This document shows positions 21,401 to 33,657 of a stretch of DNA of 64,000 bases, piece after piece. Every line of letters begins with the position of its first letter. Position 1 is the first letter of the stretch. Location of the stretch: assembly GCA_963965975.1 (NCBI GenBank), contig OZ014412.1, positions 8,060,708-8,124,707 on the forward strand, given 5' to 3'. The position numbers were made by a program, and so were the translations under genes. The notes beneath the pieces were generated by a model that was given only the letters and a program-made list of their open reading frames with translations, was not told the DNA's origin and searched no databases. The stretch comes from Xestospongia bergquistia (lineage: Eukaryota; Porifera; Demospongiae; Haplosclerida; Petrosiidae).

Positions 21401-24042
21401 GTATACCAGTGATGTTTGCCTTGTTGTATAGCTTGTGTATATGGTGATCCTCATATTGTGACTCTTGATCTTCACAAGTACACATTTAATGGAAAGGGAG
21501 AGTTTGTTCTCATTGAGACAAATGATCAATCATTTACACTTCAAGGAAGAATGATTGAAGTTGAAACTTCGTTGGGAAGTGTTGCAAATGCAACTGTCTT
21601 TTCAGCTTGTGTAGCCAAAGAAGAGAGTTCAAGTACAGTTCAGTTTGAAATAGAAACAGTTGACAATATCACATCTGTGATCACTCTCATCAATGGAGAA
21701 AGAATTGATTTTGATGAGATAAAGAGCCAGGAGTTCAATAATGTAACTGTCACTGACTCTGGTAACAATACACTCAGTGCTACATTCTCAAGTGGTGCAT
21801 TTCTGTTAATACAAGAACAAAATAGTTTCATATCTGTCATGATTATTAGCCTCCCAGAAAGCTATCAAAACAAAACTCAAGGATTATTGGGTCCATATAA
21901 TGGTGATAAGACAGATGATCTTACTCCAAGGGGAAATGGAACAATACTACTATTGAACTCTACTATACAGGAGGCACATGAAAACTTTGGAATCACTTGT
22001 AAGGATTATTTAAAAACTTATTGCAATAACTACATATTTTTGTTCATATATAGGGATCATTGATAAATCTAATGACAGTTTATTCACTTATCAGTTTCAA
22101 CAAAGCTGGTCTGCATTCAATTTTCCATCATTCATTCCTGTGTATGAGCCTTCCTACTTTAATTCCACTCTAGAAGAGAAGGCTAATGAGATTTGTGGAG
22201 ATGATGTGTTCTGTAAGTTTGATATAGCAGCTACAGGAAGAGTTGAAATTGGAGAGGCTACATATCAAAAAGGAATAGACTTTGAACGACTTATAAATTT
22301 ATCCAAACCAGGTATATCAAATTATACATGAAGCTAATTATTCGTTTACAGTCAGTTGTAATCCACACTGTGTTTATGGTGTTTGTGTGGATACTAATGT
22401 ATGTGCTTGTGGAGAAGGTTATGAAGGTGACACTTGTGATACCATAGGTATTGAAGCTGTTCAATCTATACCTAATTGTATGTGTTATAGTTTATATACC
22501 ATGTGATTCTAATCCTTGTAATGGTGGTACGTGCCAATATTATGCTGGTAGTTATATCTGTTACTGTTTACCTGGTTTTACTGGAGTATTCTGTGTTGAA
22601 GAAGTACCAAGTAAGTATACACTTAAAATAACTGACAGTCAACTATATACTGTAGTTCCTCCAGTTCTAACTGCTGGTAATATTACAGTTCCAGTTAGCA
22701 GTACTAATATTGCATCTGATGTTAGTATAAGAGTTCAAACTGATAGTCTTAGTACTAATGTTACAGTTACAACTGATGGTACTAGCAGTCACGTTTCAGT
22801 TACAACTGATAATCCTACTACTAATCCTACAGTTCCAACTGATGATGGTAATATTGCAGGTGTTATTTTGTTTAATTAAACTTGTAATTTGTTAATAAAT
22901 AATAATGATAGCTGTATTATATATATATATTGAAATTTAAATCTCATGCACAGGTCAATTCCCTTACTTCATTCTATTGATGATAATACCATTCATAATA
23001 CTATTGATAATTAGTATTGTCTGTCTTGTTTGTGGCATCATAATCAAAAAGCAATGGAAAAAAGTCTCTAACAAAGGTACTTATAAATAGAATTCTACAG
23101 TATACCCTCAATAATATGATCAGTCCATGAGTGGAAATAATATGTACCATTTGACTAAAAATGACAGTATTATATGTTGATTAGAAAGCCATTTTTATAG
23201 AGTCCGTAGACATGTAGGTGACTTACATAAGATAATTGGTGTGCCCTAAAACCAATATAACACTCAGTGATGTTTTTTCTTTAGCAGGAGATGTTTATTA
23301 TTCAAGGTGTAATGAAGCTGTATTACGAACACTACCAACAAACATTAATTCAGTAATTTATGAAGAAATTGGCCGTGAGAGTACAATAATTTATGACAGA
23401 GTCAGGGAGATTACACTAGAATATGATCAAATCAATGAAACTATAAGAAAACAGCAAGATGGTACAAGACAAGAGGGAACCTCATGTACCAATGTTGATA
23501 ATAATGATGAATATTCTACTAGTACTATTGGTATTGAAAATCCTGTTTATTTACCTGGTATGGATGTCACAGAAAATCCTATGTATTCTACCAGTATGAA
23601 TGCTGTTGATAATCCTGTATATTTACCTGGTATGGAGGTTATAGAAAATTCTGCATATACAACCAGTATGAATGTTACTGAAAATCCTGCATATTCTGCC
23701 AGTATAAATGCTTCTGAAAATCTTGTATGTTCTACAAGTGTGAATGCTGTTGATAATCCTGTATATTTACCTGGTATGGAGGTTATAGAAAATCCTGCAT
23801 ATTCTGCCAGTATGAATGTTACTGAAAATCCTGCATATTCTGCCAGTATAAATGCTTCTGAAAATCTTGTATGTTCTACAAGTGTGAATGCTGTTGATAA
23901 TCCTGTATATTTACCTGGTATGGAGGTTATAGAAAATCCTGCATATTCTGCCAGTATGAATGTTACTGAAAATCCTGCATATTCTGCCAGTATAAATGCT
24001 TCTAAAAATCATGTATATTCTACTGTCAATGTTATACTTTAG
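18487..24042 (+). CDS. Receptor D: IgGFc-like-IPT-Ig-AMOP-VWD-EGFx2-TM with long tyrosine-motif tail
   Basis: Exons: 18487-18517, 18575-20091 (contains an assembly gap), 20136-20384, 20435-21071, 21125-21381, 21432-21998, 22054-22311, 22352-22447, 22491-22610, 22656-22859, 22954-23076, 23285-24042; about 1538 residues. Signal peptide; IgGFc-binding-like domain to residue 449 ([22 protein letters not shown]); IPT-like to 532; Ig-like spacer, then AMOP ([40 protein letters not shown]) to 830; VWD ([20 protein letters not shown]) to 1019; a MUC4-like segment to 1105; two EGFs; Thr-rich stalk; transmembrane about 1250-1275. The 250-residue tail has VIYEEI, IIYDRV, LEYDQI and ten NPxY motifs. AMOP-VWD pairing is known from MUC4, SUSD2 and Mesh adhesion proteins. 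A cell-surface adhesive or ligand-binding receptor that signals through SH2/PTB adaptors is inferred. The last exon has a TAGCAG double acceptor. Confidence 0.85.
19442..19641. other. Assembly gap of 200 N inside gene D
   Basis: The gap interrupts the IgGFc-like exon. Comparison with gene F ([14 protein letters not shown]) shows that the bases on the two sides would be directly adjacent (GDYTTFYSNTTSYCS), and with zero missing bases the exon is 1317 long and keeps the expected phase. The N count is therefore a placeholder, and the apparent stop at 19680 in the upstream frame is an artefact. Confidence 0.85.
23524..24034 (+). repeat. Coding tandem repeat: 36-base units in a 144-base period
   Basis: Twelve-residue units of the form (E/D)NPxY-x7 are repeated about fourteen times. 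Four units (DNPVYLPGMEVI, ENPAYSASMNVT, ENPAYSASINAS, ENLVCSTSVNAV) form a 144-base higher-order repeat with copies starting at 23602, 23746 and 23890. Later copies are nearly identical, so the array has grown recently by unequal exchange. One unit per period has lost the motif (ENLVC). Confidence 0.9.
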
Positions 24043-25293
24043 AGAAAACTGGATTTTTACTTCCAAAGAATGTTAGTGTTGTTTACATACTTATGTAGTT
24101 AACTTTCCTGTTGTATATTTCAAAAATTTTAATAATAGAATTTAAAAATTAATTAAGAAAAATTGTCTTCAACGAGTTTATCTTGAAACAGAATAATTTA
24201 GCATTACTTGTTATGGGACTACAATAGATTATTGTTGTCATATTTAGTCAGTATATGGTCTATCTTATTAAGACCATATATGGTATAAGTATTATCGTCT
24301 CACCAAATCTACTAATTCCCAAATAAAATGTTTAGCCACTATAATTGGATTAGTCATATAATTATTAAGAAATATTAAACATTACAATCTACATATAGGT
24401 ATTAATTATGCAGGCTATTTATTACTAATATATTATATAGCCACATCAATACAAGAGATTACCTATAATATAATATTAATATATATATATATATATTAAA
24501 TTCAAAATTAATACTTTCATAGTACATTGATTATTTGAAAGAGTACTTGCTCAAAGTCAAATTCTTCAATAAAGAAAATCCATATAAAGACACAAGACAA
24601 CAAAACATAGCAGTAGAGGAAGACCACTCATAGTTATGAATGTAGTCAATTCTTTTCTTGATCATAATCTTGCACATACATAGTCTATAGATGTATGACA
24701 TCACTTTGGTTTAAAGCTGCAAAAATAGCTTAATTTCACAATTTTTTATTGGACTAAAATAATTTTTTTAATGGATATGTCAAATTTGATTTTGATTTTC
24801 GGTCAAAGCCTTGGAACATCCCACTCAATATTTTGTTAAGAGTAGAAATGTACATAGTGCAGAAGGAGGAGGAGGAGGAGATATGGGTGGAGCATCAAGT
24901 AAGAAAGTGAAATAAGTTGATGAGATGGTGACAGAATTCAATGAATTTCAGAACAAGAATTGGCTTGAATCATGGATTTCAGTATCTCCATGTTCTACTC
25001 ACTATTTTCTCAGATTTCTTGGTTGTCTTGTCTAGATTTTGTCGTTGGAGCATGTTGTGTCTTCACCATTTACTCAGCTATCAGATTCAACAGAGTGGTT
25101 CTGGCTTTCAAGTTCAATTTTAATATATATTTTTTTTATTTCACTACAATAGCAATCAGCATATATATATAGCTAGCAATACTGTCATAATAAGTGAGAA
25201 TAATTTTATAGCAAGTCTATTATATCATATATCAGTTACCTAAAAACAATTTATAAAATTAAAGAAAGAAAACAAAATAAAGAACTATTGAAA
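24043..25293. other. Intergenic region between convergent genes D and E
   Basis: Very AT-rich, with a (TA)n tract near 24477-24496, an inverted repeat TATATGGTCT/AGACCATATA near 24252-24281, and an AATAAA near 24323 that could serve gene D. A GGA triplet run lies near 24865-24880. No gene was found. Confidence 0.5.
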
Positions 25294-28200
25294 TTAATAT
25301 CGCTCTTCAAATCTTCTCACATTCACTTTTACTGCACCAGGAATTATTGCATCAGTGTCTTTGCCTTCATGATATTTCTGCAAAATGAAATATAATGATC
25401 AACAATAAGTGATCAGGACTTAATATTACCTGAAACATTTCCAGTTCTTCAGTAGCTAATTGTAAGAGAGAAAGAGCAATTTAATGAAATGCTATTCTGT
25501 TATCAGTTAATAAAATCATTATCTCATAATGACAGTATGTAATGACATCTCATAGGACATATATAGTAACTGTTATTACAAAAGGCAAATAAATAATAAA
25601 AGATATGTAAATAAAGTGAGAAAGCTCCTTTAAGTTGCAACAACGTCTTACTTACTCATGTTCTCAAAGATATTATCCATCTCTACATCATCTTTAATGT
25701 CATAGGTAGTTTTTGTTTTAGTGGTCTTTTTCTTTAGACAACAACAGCACACAAACATTATCACTGCTATTACAATAACAACCAGTACTAATTCCACAGC
25801 TAATACTATCCCAACAATAAGAATAGTATTACATTCACAACTTGCAGCAGCCGCAGGAGTAACCACTAAAAATGACAAGATCACACACACGTCCCAACAC
25901 ATTTCATAACTCACAGTTCACTTCACAGTTTTTACCAGAAGAACATGGTGGACATGTACAAATATAATCACCATCATGATCCTGACATATGCCATCATTT
26001 TTGCAAGGGTTAGGATTGCACATAGAAATAACTAAATTAACATTATTTAGACAAAAATATTTTAATTTATATAGTTGGGAGCCTACTTTGATCACAGAAT
26101 TTTCCTGTATAACCAACTTGACATGTACAGATGTACTCATGACTTCCAGCATGATACTGACATGTACTGTTGTTACAAGGATTAGGATCACAATCTGAAT
26201 AGACTGTACAGGTTAGACAGAATTTAGAAATTTTATTAAAAATAGATTTAATTTACCAATAGTTTCACAAGTAACTCCAGTATAGCCTACATCGCAAGCG
26301 CATGTATTTATATCATAACAATATCCATGTACACAGGGTTGACTACAATATACTATAATAAAGAAAACAGACAAAGCTCAAAGTAACAGCTACCATTGAC
26401 TGACTTGGATAAGTATTATTGCAGAACTCTCCAGCAAAGCCAGGTAGACACACACACATGTAATTTCCAGCATGATACTGACATGTACCATTATTGTTAC
26501 AAGGACTTTGGTCACATGTTGAGTAAACTATAATATTAATATAAGTATGTTTCATTTAATCATTTAATAGTGTTATTACTTATGGTATCACAAGTGTCTC
26601 CTTCATAGCCTTCTCCACAAGCACACACATTAGTATCCACACAAGCACCATTAACACAGGATGGATTACAAATTACTAGAAATAAGGAATAACATTTAAA
26701 GAGAATTGTTATGAACATAAAAATTACTTGGTTTGGACAAATTAACAAGTTCATTAAATTCTTGTCCTCCTTGATATGTGGTCTCTCCAATTTCAACTCT
26801 TCCAGTAGTTGCTATATCAAACTTACAAAAGTCATCATCTCCACAAATCTGATTAGCTTTCTCTTCTAGAGCAGGATCAGAAAAGGAAGGCTCATACACA
26901 GGAGTGAATGATGGAAAATAGTATGTAGACCAGCTTTCTTCACATTTATAAGTAAACAAACTATCACTAGGATTATCAATAATCCCTAAGCAAAAGGAAT
27001 TAATATATTTTAAAAATATATCTGACTCACATGTGATTCCAAACTCTTCATGTATCTTTTGTAGAGTGGAATTCAGTGGTAATTTTGTACCATTTCCCCT
27101 TGGAGTAAGGTCATCTGTTTCATCACCATTATATGAACCCATCAATCCTTGAGTTTTATTTCGATAATTTGCTGGAAGGCTAACAATCAAAACAGATATG
27201 AAACCATTTCTTTCTTGTGCCTGAAGAACTGCACCCTTAGAAAAGGTAGCACCAAGTGTGTTGTTCCCAGAATCAGTGATGATTACATTCTCAAATTCTT
27301 GACTACTTGAATCCTCAAATGTAACTATTTCTCCATTTACAAGAGCTATCAGACTGACATTGCCATCATTATTAATTTCAAACTGAATAGTATCTGAGTC
27401 ATTTTGTTTTGCTGCTAATGCTGAGAATACAGTACCAGGAGCATCATCACCATTTTCATCTGTTGCTTCAATCATTCTTCCTTGCAATGTAAGTGATTGA
27501 TCATTTGTCTCAACGAGAACAAACTCTCCCTTTCCATTAAATGTGTACTTGTGAAGATCAAGAGTCACAATATGAGGATCACCATATACACAAGCTATAT
27601 GATAATATTCATAGGAAATTAATCTATTATACTAAACATTAATCTAATTAACCTGGGACAGGAGGAGAAAATGCTGATCCATCATCAGAAGGACGTCTTT
27701 GATAGTAAGTATCACAACTACTTGGTGTTCCTTTACAACAGAAGATAAATGGAAGAACATCTTCAAACTGATGACTTATCAAGTTACTCAAGTAAGTCAA
27801 TTCAGTACTACCAAGTAGAGATACTTTATCGACTGATCCTCCACTGGTAGGTCCCACTATCAAGTTACCATTGTTACCATAGCAACATTTGTTACTTGAT
27901 CCGTCATTATCACTGTGGGTAATGTGATATATATACTATATATTGGCAGTTAAAAATTGGCACTTTCAATGCTAAATATGTTATAGACTTTCATAGCATT
28001 ATTACAACTTTAACAAGATTAGTTACTAATATCACATCAAAGATGACTATTGACAATAAGAATTAATTTCATATTAAAGTACAGCATTCTCCTAGGCTCA
28101 TGAACATATCACGTGGCATGAAACAATTATAGGACTGCTTGGCACATAATGCATAACATGCAAGACAGAAAAATCTAATCAGATATATATTTCAGTATAT

Positions 28201-30645
28201 GAATCAACTTACCTTGTTATAGTCCTTTGATTAAAGCATTTGGCGGCATTGGGATGGATGAGTTCTATCAGTTTTGTATTTGTGTCTTCAATAAGTCCAC
28301 TGTTGGGAATTCTAGCTTGACCAATAGTGGGTGGACATGGGAAACCAGAACGCACTTTCGTTAGCAGCTGTTGACCAATACTAGATGGTTCACTGATAGA
28401 CCATGCTTTACATGCAGACCATAGTTTAGTACCACTAGATTGTTTATTGGTTGATACTATCCATATTATATCTGTCCATTGAGTGACTTTCCCCTGTACT
28501 TTATCAAACAGTGTAGGATTGAGAGAATCACTACCTTTAGCTTCAATGCAAATAACAGCAGTATAAACAACTTGATTACTGTAGTGAGATATAGTTGGTA
28601 CTGTGACAGTGGTTGAGCCAGTATTAGATATATTACTGCTTAATGTTGTGACTTGTTCTTGCGTTGGTACACCATTAGATATCTGGAATATATGTAACTT
28701 AATGTCAACAAGTATATCTGAGGGAGCAATGACATCTTGTAATGGTTTAGTTAAAGATGTTTTTGACCATGTCAATGTAATATTTTCCTCTGCATAGATG
28801 AGTAATTTGTTTGAATTGATACTGACATGATCATCATCTTTAATACGCTCTACACAATAAAAAATTATATTATTGGAATATATCTAAACAAAGATGTGAA
28901 TACTGACTTGAATAAAAGGTTGTTGTTTTTTCATAAAGACTGTTATTATGATATAATTTCACTGTGATCTTTCCAGTTTTAGTAAGAGAGGGAGAGACAC
29001 ATAGAGCATTTTTGGCACTGACATAAGTACAATTAACTGTTGTACTGTCAAATGATAGAGCAATTTTGTCTGTGTTTGTAAATGTAGGCCCTGAGACCAA
29101 TAATGGCTCTCCTCCAAGGATGTTACCATACCAAGGTTGAATTTGAAGAAAATCTGCAATATTACGATAAATACATATTTGAATTCATCACTTACTTTTA
29201 ACAAGTTGTATGTTGTTAACACCAGCGCTGTAAGAATAACCTCGATAAGAACCAAACCCATACACCAGTGTGCCAAATTTTATACCAGACTGTGTAGTAA
29301 TAGTATGAGATGTGAGATCAGTTATTGGTATTTGTGTACCATATCCCATAATGTTGTTGTCACTGTCATAGATGTTGTTCCATGTTAGAGATATTGATTG
29401 TCCATCCATTAGTACTGTGTCTTTAGTAGTGGAAGCAATGTTTATGTAGTGTGAAATGATGCCTGAGAATGTGTTAAATGTCATAAACGTAGCACTCTCC
29501 AAGTATTGTTCAATTGGTGAAATCATTGATATAACAGGATCACCATCACCACCAATGTCTTGACCAGGTCCAAGTATTGTCACCATAATTGGTTTGTTAC
29601 TAACTAAGGAACAATAGATACCACTGTTTGAAGATTGGAAACTGACATCCCCAGCATTTGACAAAGAAATTGTAGATGCACCTACGCCATTACATTTGTA
29701 TTTAATGGTAGTTTCACTTTCAGCTGCTATTATCTTGTAGTATTGTCTTGGTCTACCAGCATAAGGAGTGAGAAGGAATTGTTTACCCCATGTTACTGTG
29801 GGTGGGATCTGCTCACTGATGTGTTCACAATATGCAACATTATCTGGCACATTACCACATTCGTGTCCACTAACTACAGTAAGTGGTTTATCAGATACTA
29901 TACTAGTTCCACTGATATCATCTGAAGCTTCAATCAGAAATGTTTGCATTCTATGAAGAAAAATAGTGAAGGATGATCCAGCATTAACTCCCACATTAGG
30001 ACTAGCTGGGTTTTGAATGTCTTGAGGGACAGTAATAGATTGAGTAGGAATGATGGTGATTGTAGTGTTGTCTACATTTCCAACAAGAGCTGCTACACTT
30101 GATGCATCACCAGCTAGTGTTCCAGTAGACACTGCATAATATTGGTATTGGTTAATTGGATATTCTTGATATGGGTAAGCCAGATAGTCACCAATAGTAG
30201 TTGATCTATAATTGACCAGTACTACAGAGATTGGTTTAACACTATCAGAGTGAACGTAAATCCCTCTTTTACGATTAGAGTAACTGCTGTCAGAAATAAA
30301 ATAAGACGATGGAAGATTCACTTTGGCTGGACTTGTACTAGTAACAGTTCCTGTTGTTATAACACCAGTATATTGCTCAACAGTGTAGCTGACAGGAGAC
30401 GAAGATGGGGTGATAATACGTAGCCACATAGTTTGAGTACCCAAATTTTTCAATGCTGCAAGATAGAAGATGTTAGTGTTGGAGCCACTGTCACTGTCAC
30501 CAGGTCCACAATTACCATATCCATGAGCATTCGGTAAAACACTCAAAAGTATCACACTCACTGCATGATTATAACAATATTATTATTCAACATTCACATA
30601 TTACATTTACAACTTACATGTTATTACTAGTAGCACAGACTTCAT
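25294..30645 (-). CDS. Receptor E: IgGFc-like-IPT-Ig-AMOP-VWD-EGFx5-TM
   Basis: Exons, 5' to 3': 30618-30645, 29196-30560, 28908-29153, 28213-28849, 27653-27912, 27031-27594, 26728-26985, 26580-26675, 26405-26527, 26257-26352, 26087-26194, 25915-26031, 25656-25865, 25430-25455, 25294-25377; 1405 residues, open throughout. Signal peptide spans exons 1-2 (MKSVLLVITLSVILLSVLPNAHG). The IgGFc-like domain runs to about residue 464 ([24 protein letters not shown]), then IPT, Ig-like spacer, AMOP with CCYG and FCCKG, VWD ([20 protein letters not shown]) and five one-exon EGF domains, against two in D and F. A transmembrane segment (LAVELVLVVIVIAVIMFV) is followed by CCCC and basic residues. The tail of about 60 residues ends VNVRRFEERY and has no clear ITIM or NPxY. 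Exon lengths of the shared region match D almost exactly. It is probably an adhesive surface receptor. Confidence 0.88.
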
Positions 30646-30984
30646 CCTAGACTATTACTGATGATAGCAGCAAAGTTACACAGCTTGATAATTCTGTATA
30701 AGATAAAAGCAATGTCAGAATAAGTTTAAATTAAATTTATATTGTCTCACATGTAGAGTCAGGATATGAATATGTTTCAATTGGACCACACAGTTAATGT
30801 TTAGACTATCATGGGATGTTGGTCAGTTTATAGGACTTGGAGCATATGAAATTATTTGGTACTTATTAAATAACCCTCATCTGAGACAAAAAGAAAATGA
30901 ATGGCCCTCAGCTCCTACATGCATGGTTGTACCTCATGTATGTACCTGTACAATGCAAAAATTACTATTGTTATTTTACTAATA
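30646..30984. other. Upstream region of gene E
   Basis: No gene is supported. Short open frames at 30797-31085 have no recognisable content until the pseudogene begins near 30985. Confidence 0.45.
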
Positions 30985-31548
30985 CTTACTCAGTTACTGT
31001 TATTTGTTGTGCCATTGTTTCCAAAGAAAGTGATTCTCAATATTCTATGTTGTTTAATGAAATAGAAGGAGCAGTCACTCAATAGGCAGATGTGATATGG
31101 ATAATATTTACTAATAAATTATGGTCTAAGTGTATAAAGGAATGGTCTACCAGTGAACCATTTTAGTATCGATATCCTTTAAATAAAGTTGTTCTCATTT
31201 TCCATGTCAACAAAACATTAGTCAAGCTAGAACTGTTGATAGAGGACTTTTTAAAGACACAAATATACACTTGTAGGATTTATAAAGCCTTCAAATGTTT
31301 TCACCAAAGAAGATCACAAGGTCAGGTAGTTCATGTATTAAGACACACCTTTATTATTCATATTTTGAATATTTTAAATTCATGACTAACCTTATCTACC
31401 ACAAATATTTCTTTATATGCATGACTAATGAAAAACAGGTACTGAATGTTGCTATAGGACCAAAGGAGGATCAATGGATAAAGTGTCCTAGTTGGTAGTA
31501 GTAATTCAACTACTTCAGTAACTTAGTCAAACATCAATTTGGGAGTTA
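30985..31548 (+). pseudogene. Broken AMOP region of a D/F-type receptor
   Basis: The order matches exons 4-5 of D: a spacer end (TIVSKES), the TVTQ.DIW segment, the KLW...WSTSEP segment, a ruined FPCP region, then ECC/GGSVDK and the YFSNLVKHQF region at 31440-31545. Stops and frame changes are frequent. No VWD exon follows. Confidence 0.65.
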
Positions 31549-32129
31549 ATAAATGAATTATTTTCTTAAATTAAGTGAAATGATCTCATTCAATTTGTTT
31601 CAAAAAATGTACTATGTACTTCAGCCTAACCTTTTTAGATGTGTAAAGTTACAATATGACTATGAACCATGAACTATGCTCAATTATAATGACAACAACA
31701 AGATTTATTAGTACATAGCTAAGTATTATGCTATGGCTAAACTACATAGAAATGAGTATTACATCTATATTCTAAAGTGAGGATCTAAACTTTAACATAG
31801 GGTGAGCTTAGCATTATAATTCCTTTACAAAAAGGTTTGCCAGCAGCCTCCGACATTATTAATGATAGGAGTTTGGGTTTAAGATTCAGTTTCCTTAACA
31901 AAGCATTTACAATGATGTTCATCAAAATCAACATCAGCACCCTTGAGGTATAATAAATTCTTAAACAATAAGAAATGGAGTCTAAACATTTCATGTTTCC
32001 AAAGTTAGCTAATTATGCTAATTCCATATTTGGAAACTGATAATTATTGCTCTTAAGTTAAATTCATGGCTCGTCCACACCCTATTCCAAGTAATTATAA
32101 ATGTATCCAGGTGTCCTAAAGACATAATC
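31549..32129. other. Non-coding stretch
   Basis: No gene, repeat or RNA feature was recognised. Confidence 0.45.
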
Positions 32130-33065
32130 ATGAGACGTTTACTAGTGTTTTTTGCATTTGATGAGTTCACTTGTGCACATATTAATCATTCTCCATAATA
32201 TCAACAGGCTTCCATGCTATACAAGAAACTAACCTTGGTCTTGATTCCAGATAGCTGTGGCAATGAATGTTACATTGGAACAATGATTAGCTTTCATAGA
32301 GAAAATGAAATTATCTTGTTATACATAGCAACTCCCTCTTAATCTTGTGTTAATTGTACCATTGTATACTACACTCATATGCAGGCATTGTTACCAACAT
32401 AAACCCAATAAACGAGAATGTTGATATATCTTGTTATATTAAACAGTATGTAATTACTCTCAACGTAAAAAATGGGCATGTGTCTACACTGAAAATGGAG
32501 GACTTGTATCAATGCTAGTTATTAATTATTCATCTGGTGACTATCTTGCTTAGTCACATCAAGAATTGCCGATACAGCAATATCAATAATACTTCGCTGT
32601 GTACAGCAAAGTAAGTTACGCCCACTTCTTCACATAAATAAAATAGTCATTGATTTTTAACTCTATTTTCGTATAGCACTAGTGGACGAGACTTACAACA
32701 TAATATTAAACAGAAGTTAAAGCTTTTATCTAAATAAAATTAATTCAACCAGCTATGCTCCTCTTTTCACTTACCACTGAATTATGTTATTTGTGTATTA
32801 CATATAAGTTTTTCGGTATTGGCGTTCGAAATTTTAGCTGATAATAACATTGTTGGTAATATTATTGGAATTGTAGTAGGACTAATAATATTGTAATTTG
32901 TGTAATAGTGATAGCTGTTGTAACAGGGTGCTGGCACTTTTTTATGATGGAAAAAGAAACATTCAATAATAACTAAAAAAGTCTCTGTTGATAATACTTA
33001 TGGAAATCTGGATATGACAAATATTAATACATAGGAAGTACTGATGTATACACAGTAACAATACT
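32130..33065 (+). pseudogene. Chimeric pseudogene: D-like 5' end, F-like 3' end
   Basis: 32130-32610 resembles exon 1 and the first third of the IgGFc exon of D (start codon then RLLVFFAF; the exon 1 donor GT has changed), with several frame breaks. 32815-33050 resembles the transmembrane and tail exon of F, ending near DNTYGNLDMTNIN. Everything between is deleted. It occupies the place of the F gene in the first G/H cassette, so the join of D-like and F-like ends probably came from unequal recombination. Confidence 0.6.
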
Positions 33066-33476
33066 AGTATAATCTTCCTATATTGTAGCTGTATAGTTGA
33101 CTACATAGTATGTATAGCATTTTCTGATATTTTGTAATTTTTGATGCTTTTCTGTTATTATGTTTTATTTTCACTGAAATTATATACATTTATTCTCGTT
33201 TTAGTTTAGTATGTGCAACAATTAGAACAACTTTCTTAAACATATAATGTGATCACTTGTTCTGGAAATTTCATAATTAATGCAAATCAAATAGACTAGC
33301 AGAATAGATTGAGAGCTATTATTTGAAGTATTTGTCACAAACATATACTTCATACTGGTATTATAATATCAGTTAGGTACATAATTTGGGTTCACATTCC
33401 TAAAATTCACATTACATCATAGATTGGGAACACTATCTAAGTTCAGTTTACATTTCCTCCTAGTATGTTTTGATAA

Positions 33477-33493
33477 CTCTTTCACTGAAAGAG
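33477..33493. promoter_or_regulatory. Palindromic GAS-like site upstream of G1
   Basis: CTCTTTCACTGAAAGAG is a 17-base palindrome whose core TTCACTGAA fits the STAT/GAS pattern TTCN3GAA. It lies about 165 bases before the G1 start and recurs at every G gene. STAT binding is inferred from the motif only. Confidence 0.4.
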
Positions 33494-33657
33494 GTGGGTT
33501 CAGTTCAGGACAAGACCACAACAACTCTGAATGAAGTGTAGGAAGTGGGGGGAGTTCTAAAAAGAACTGTTTTGTGTACAGAAAAGAAGACAACAATGAG
33601 TTAAAGATCATCATTTAGAGAAAGAAAGAGAAACTAGTATAAGACTGTGTTTAAACT

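Noticed and set aside
23524-24034. Tandem repeats as a possible CRISPR-like array
   Set aside because: Units are contiguous, in frame and coding, without spacers.
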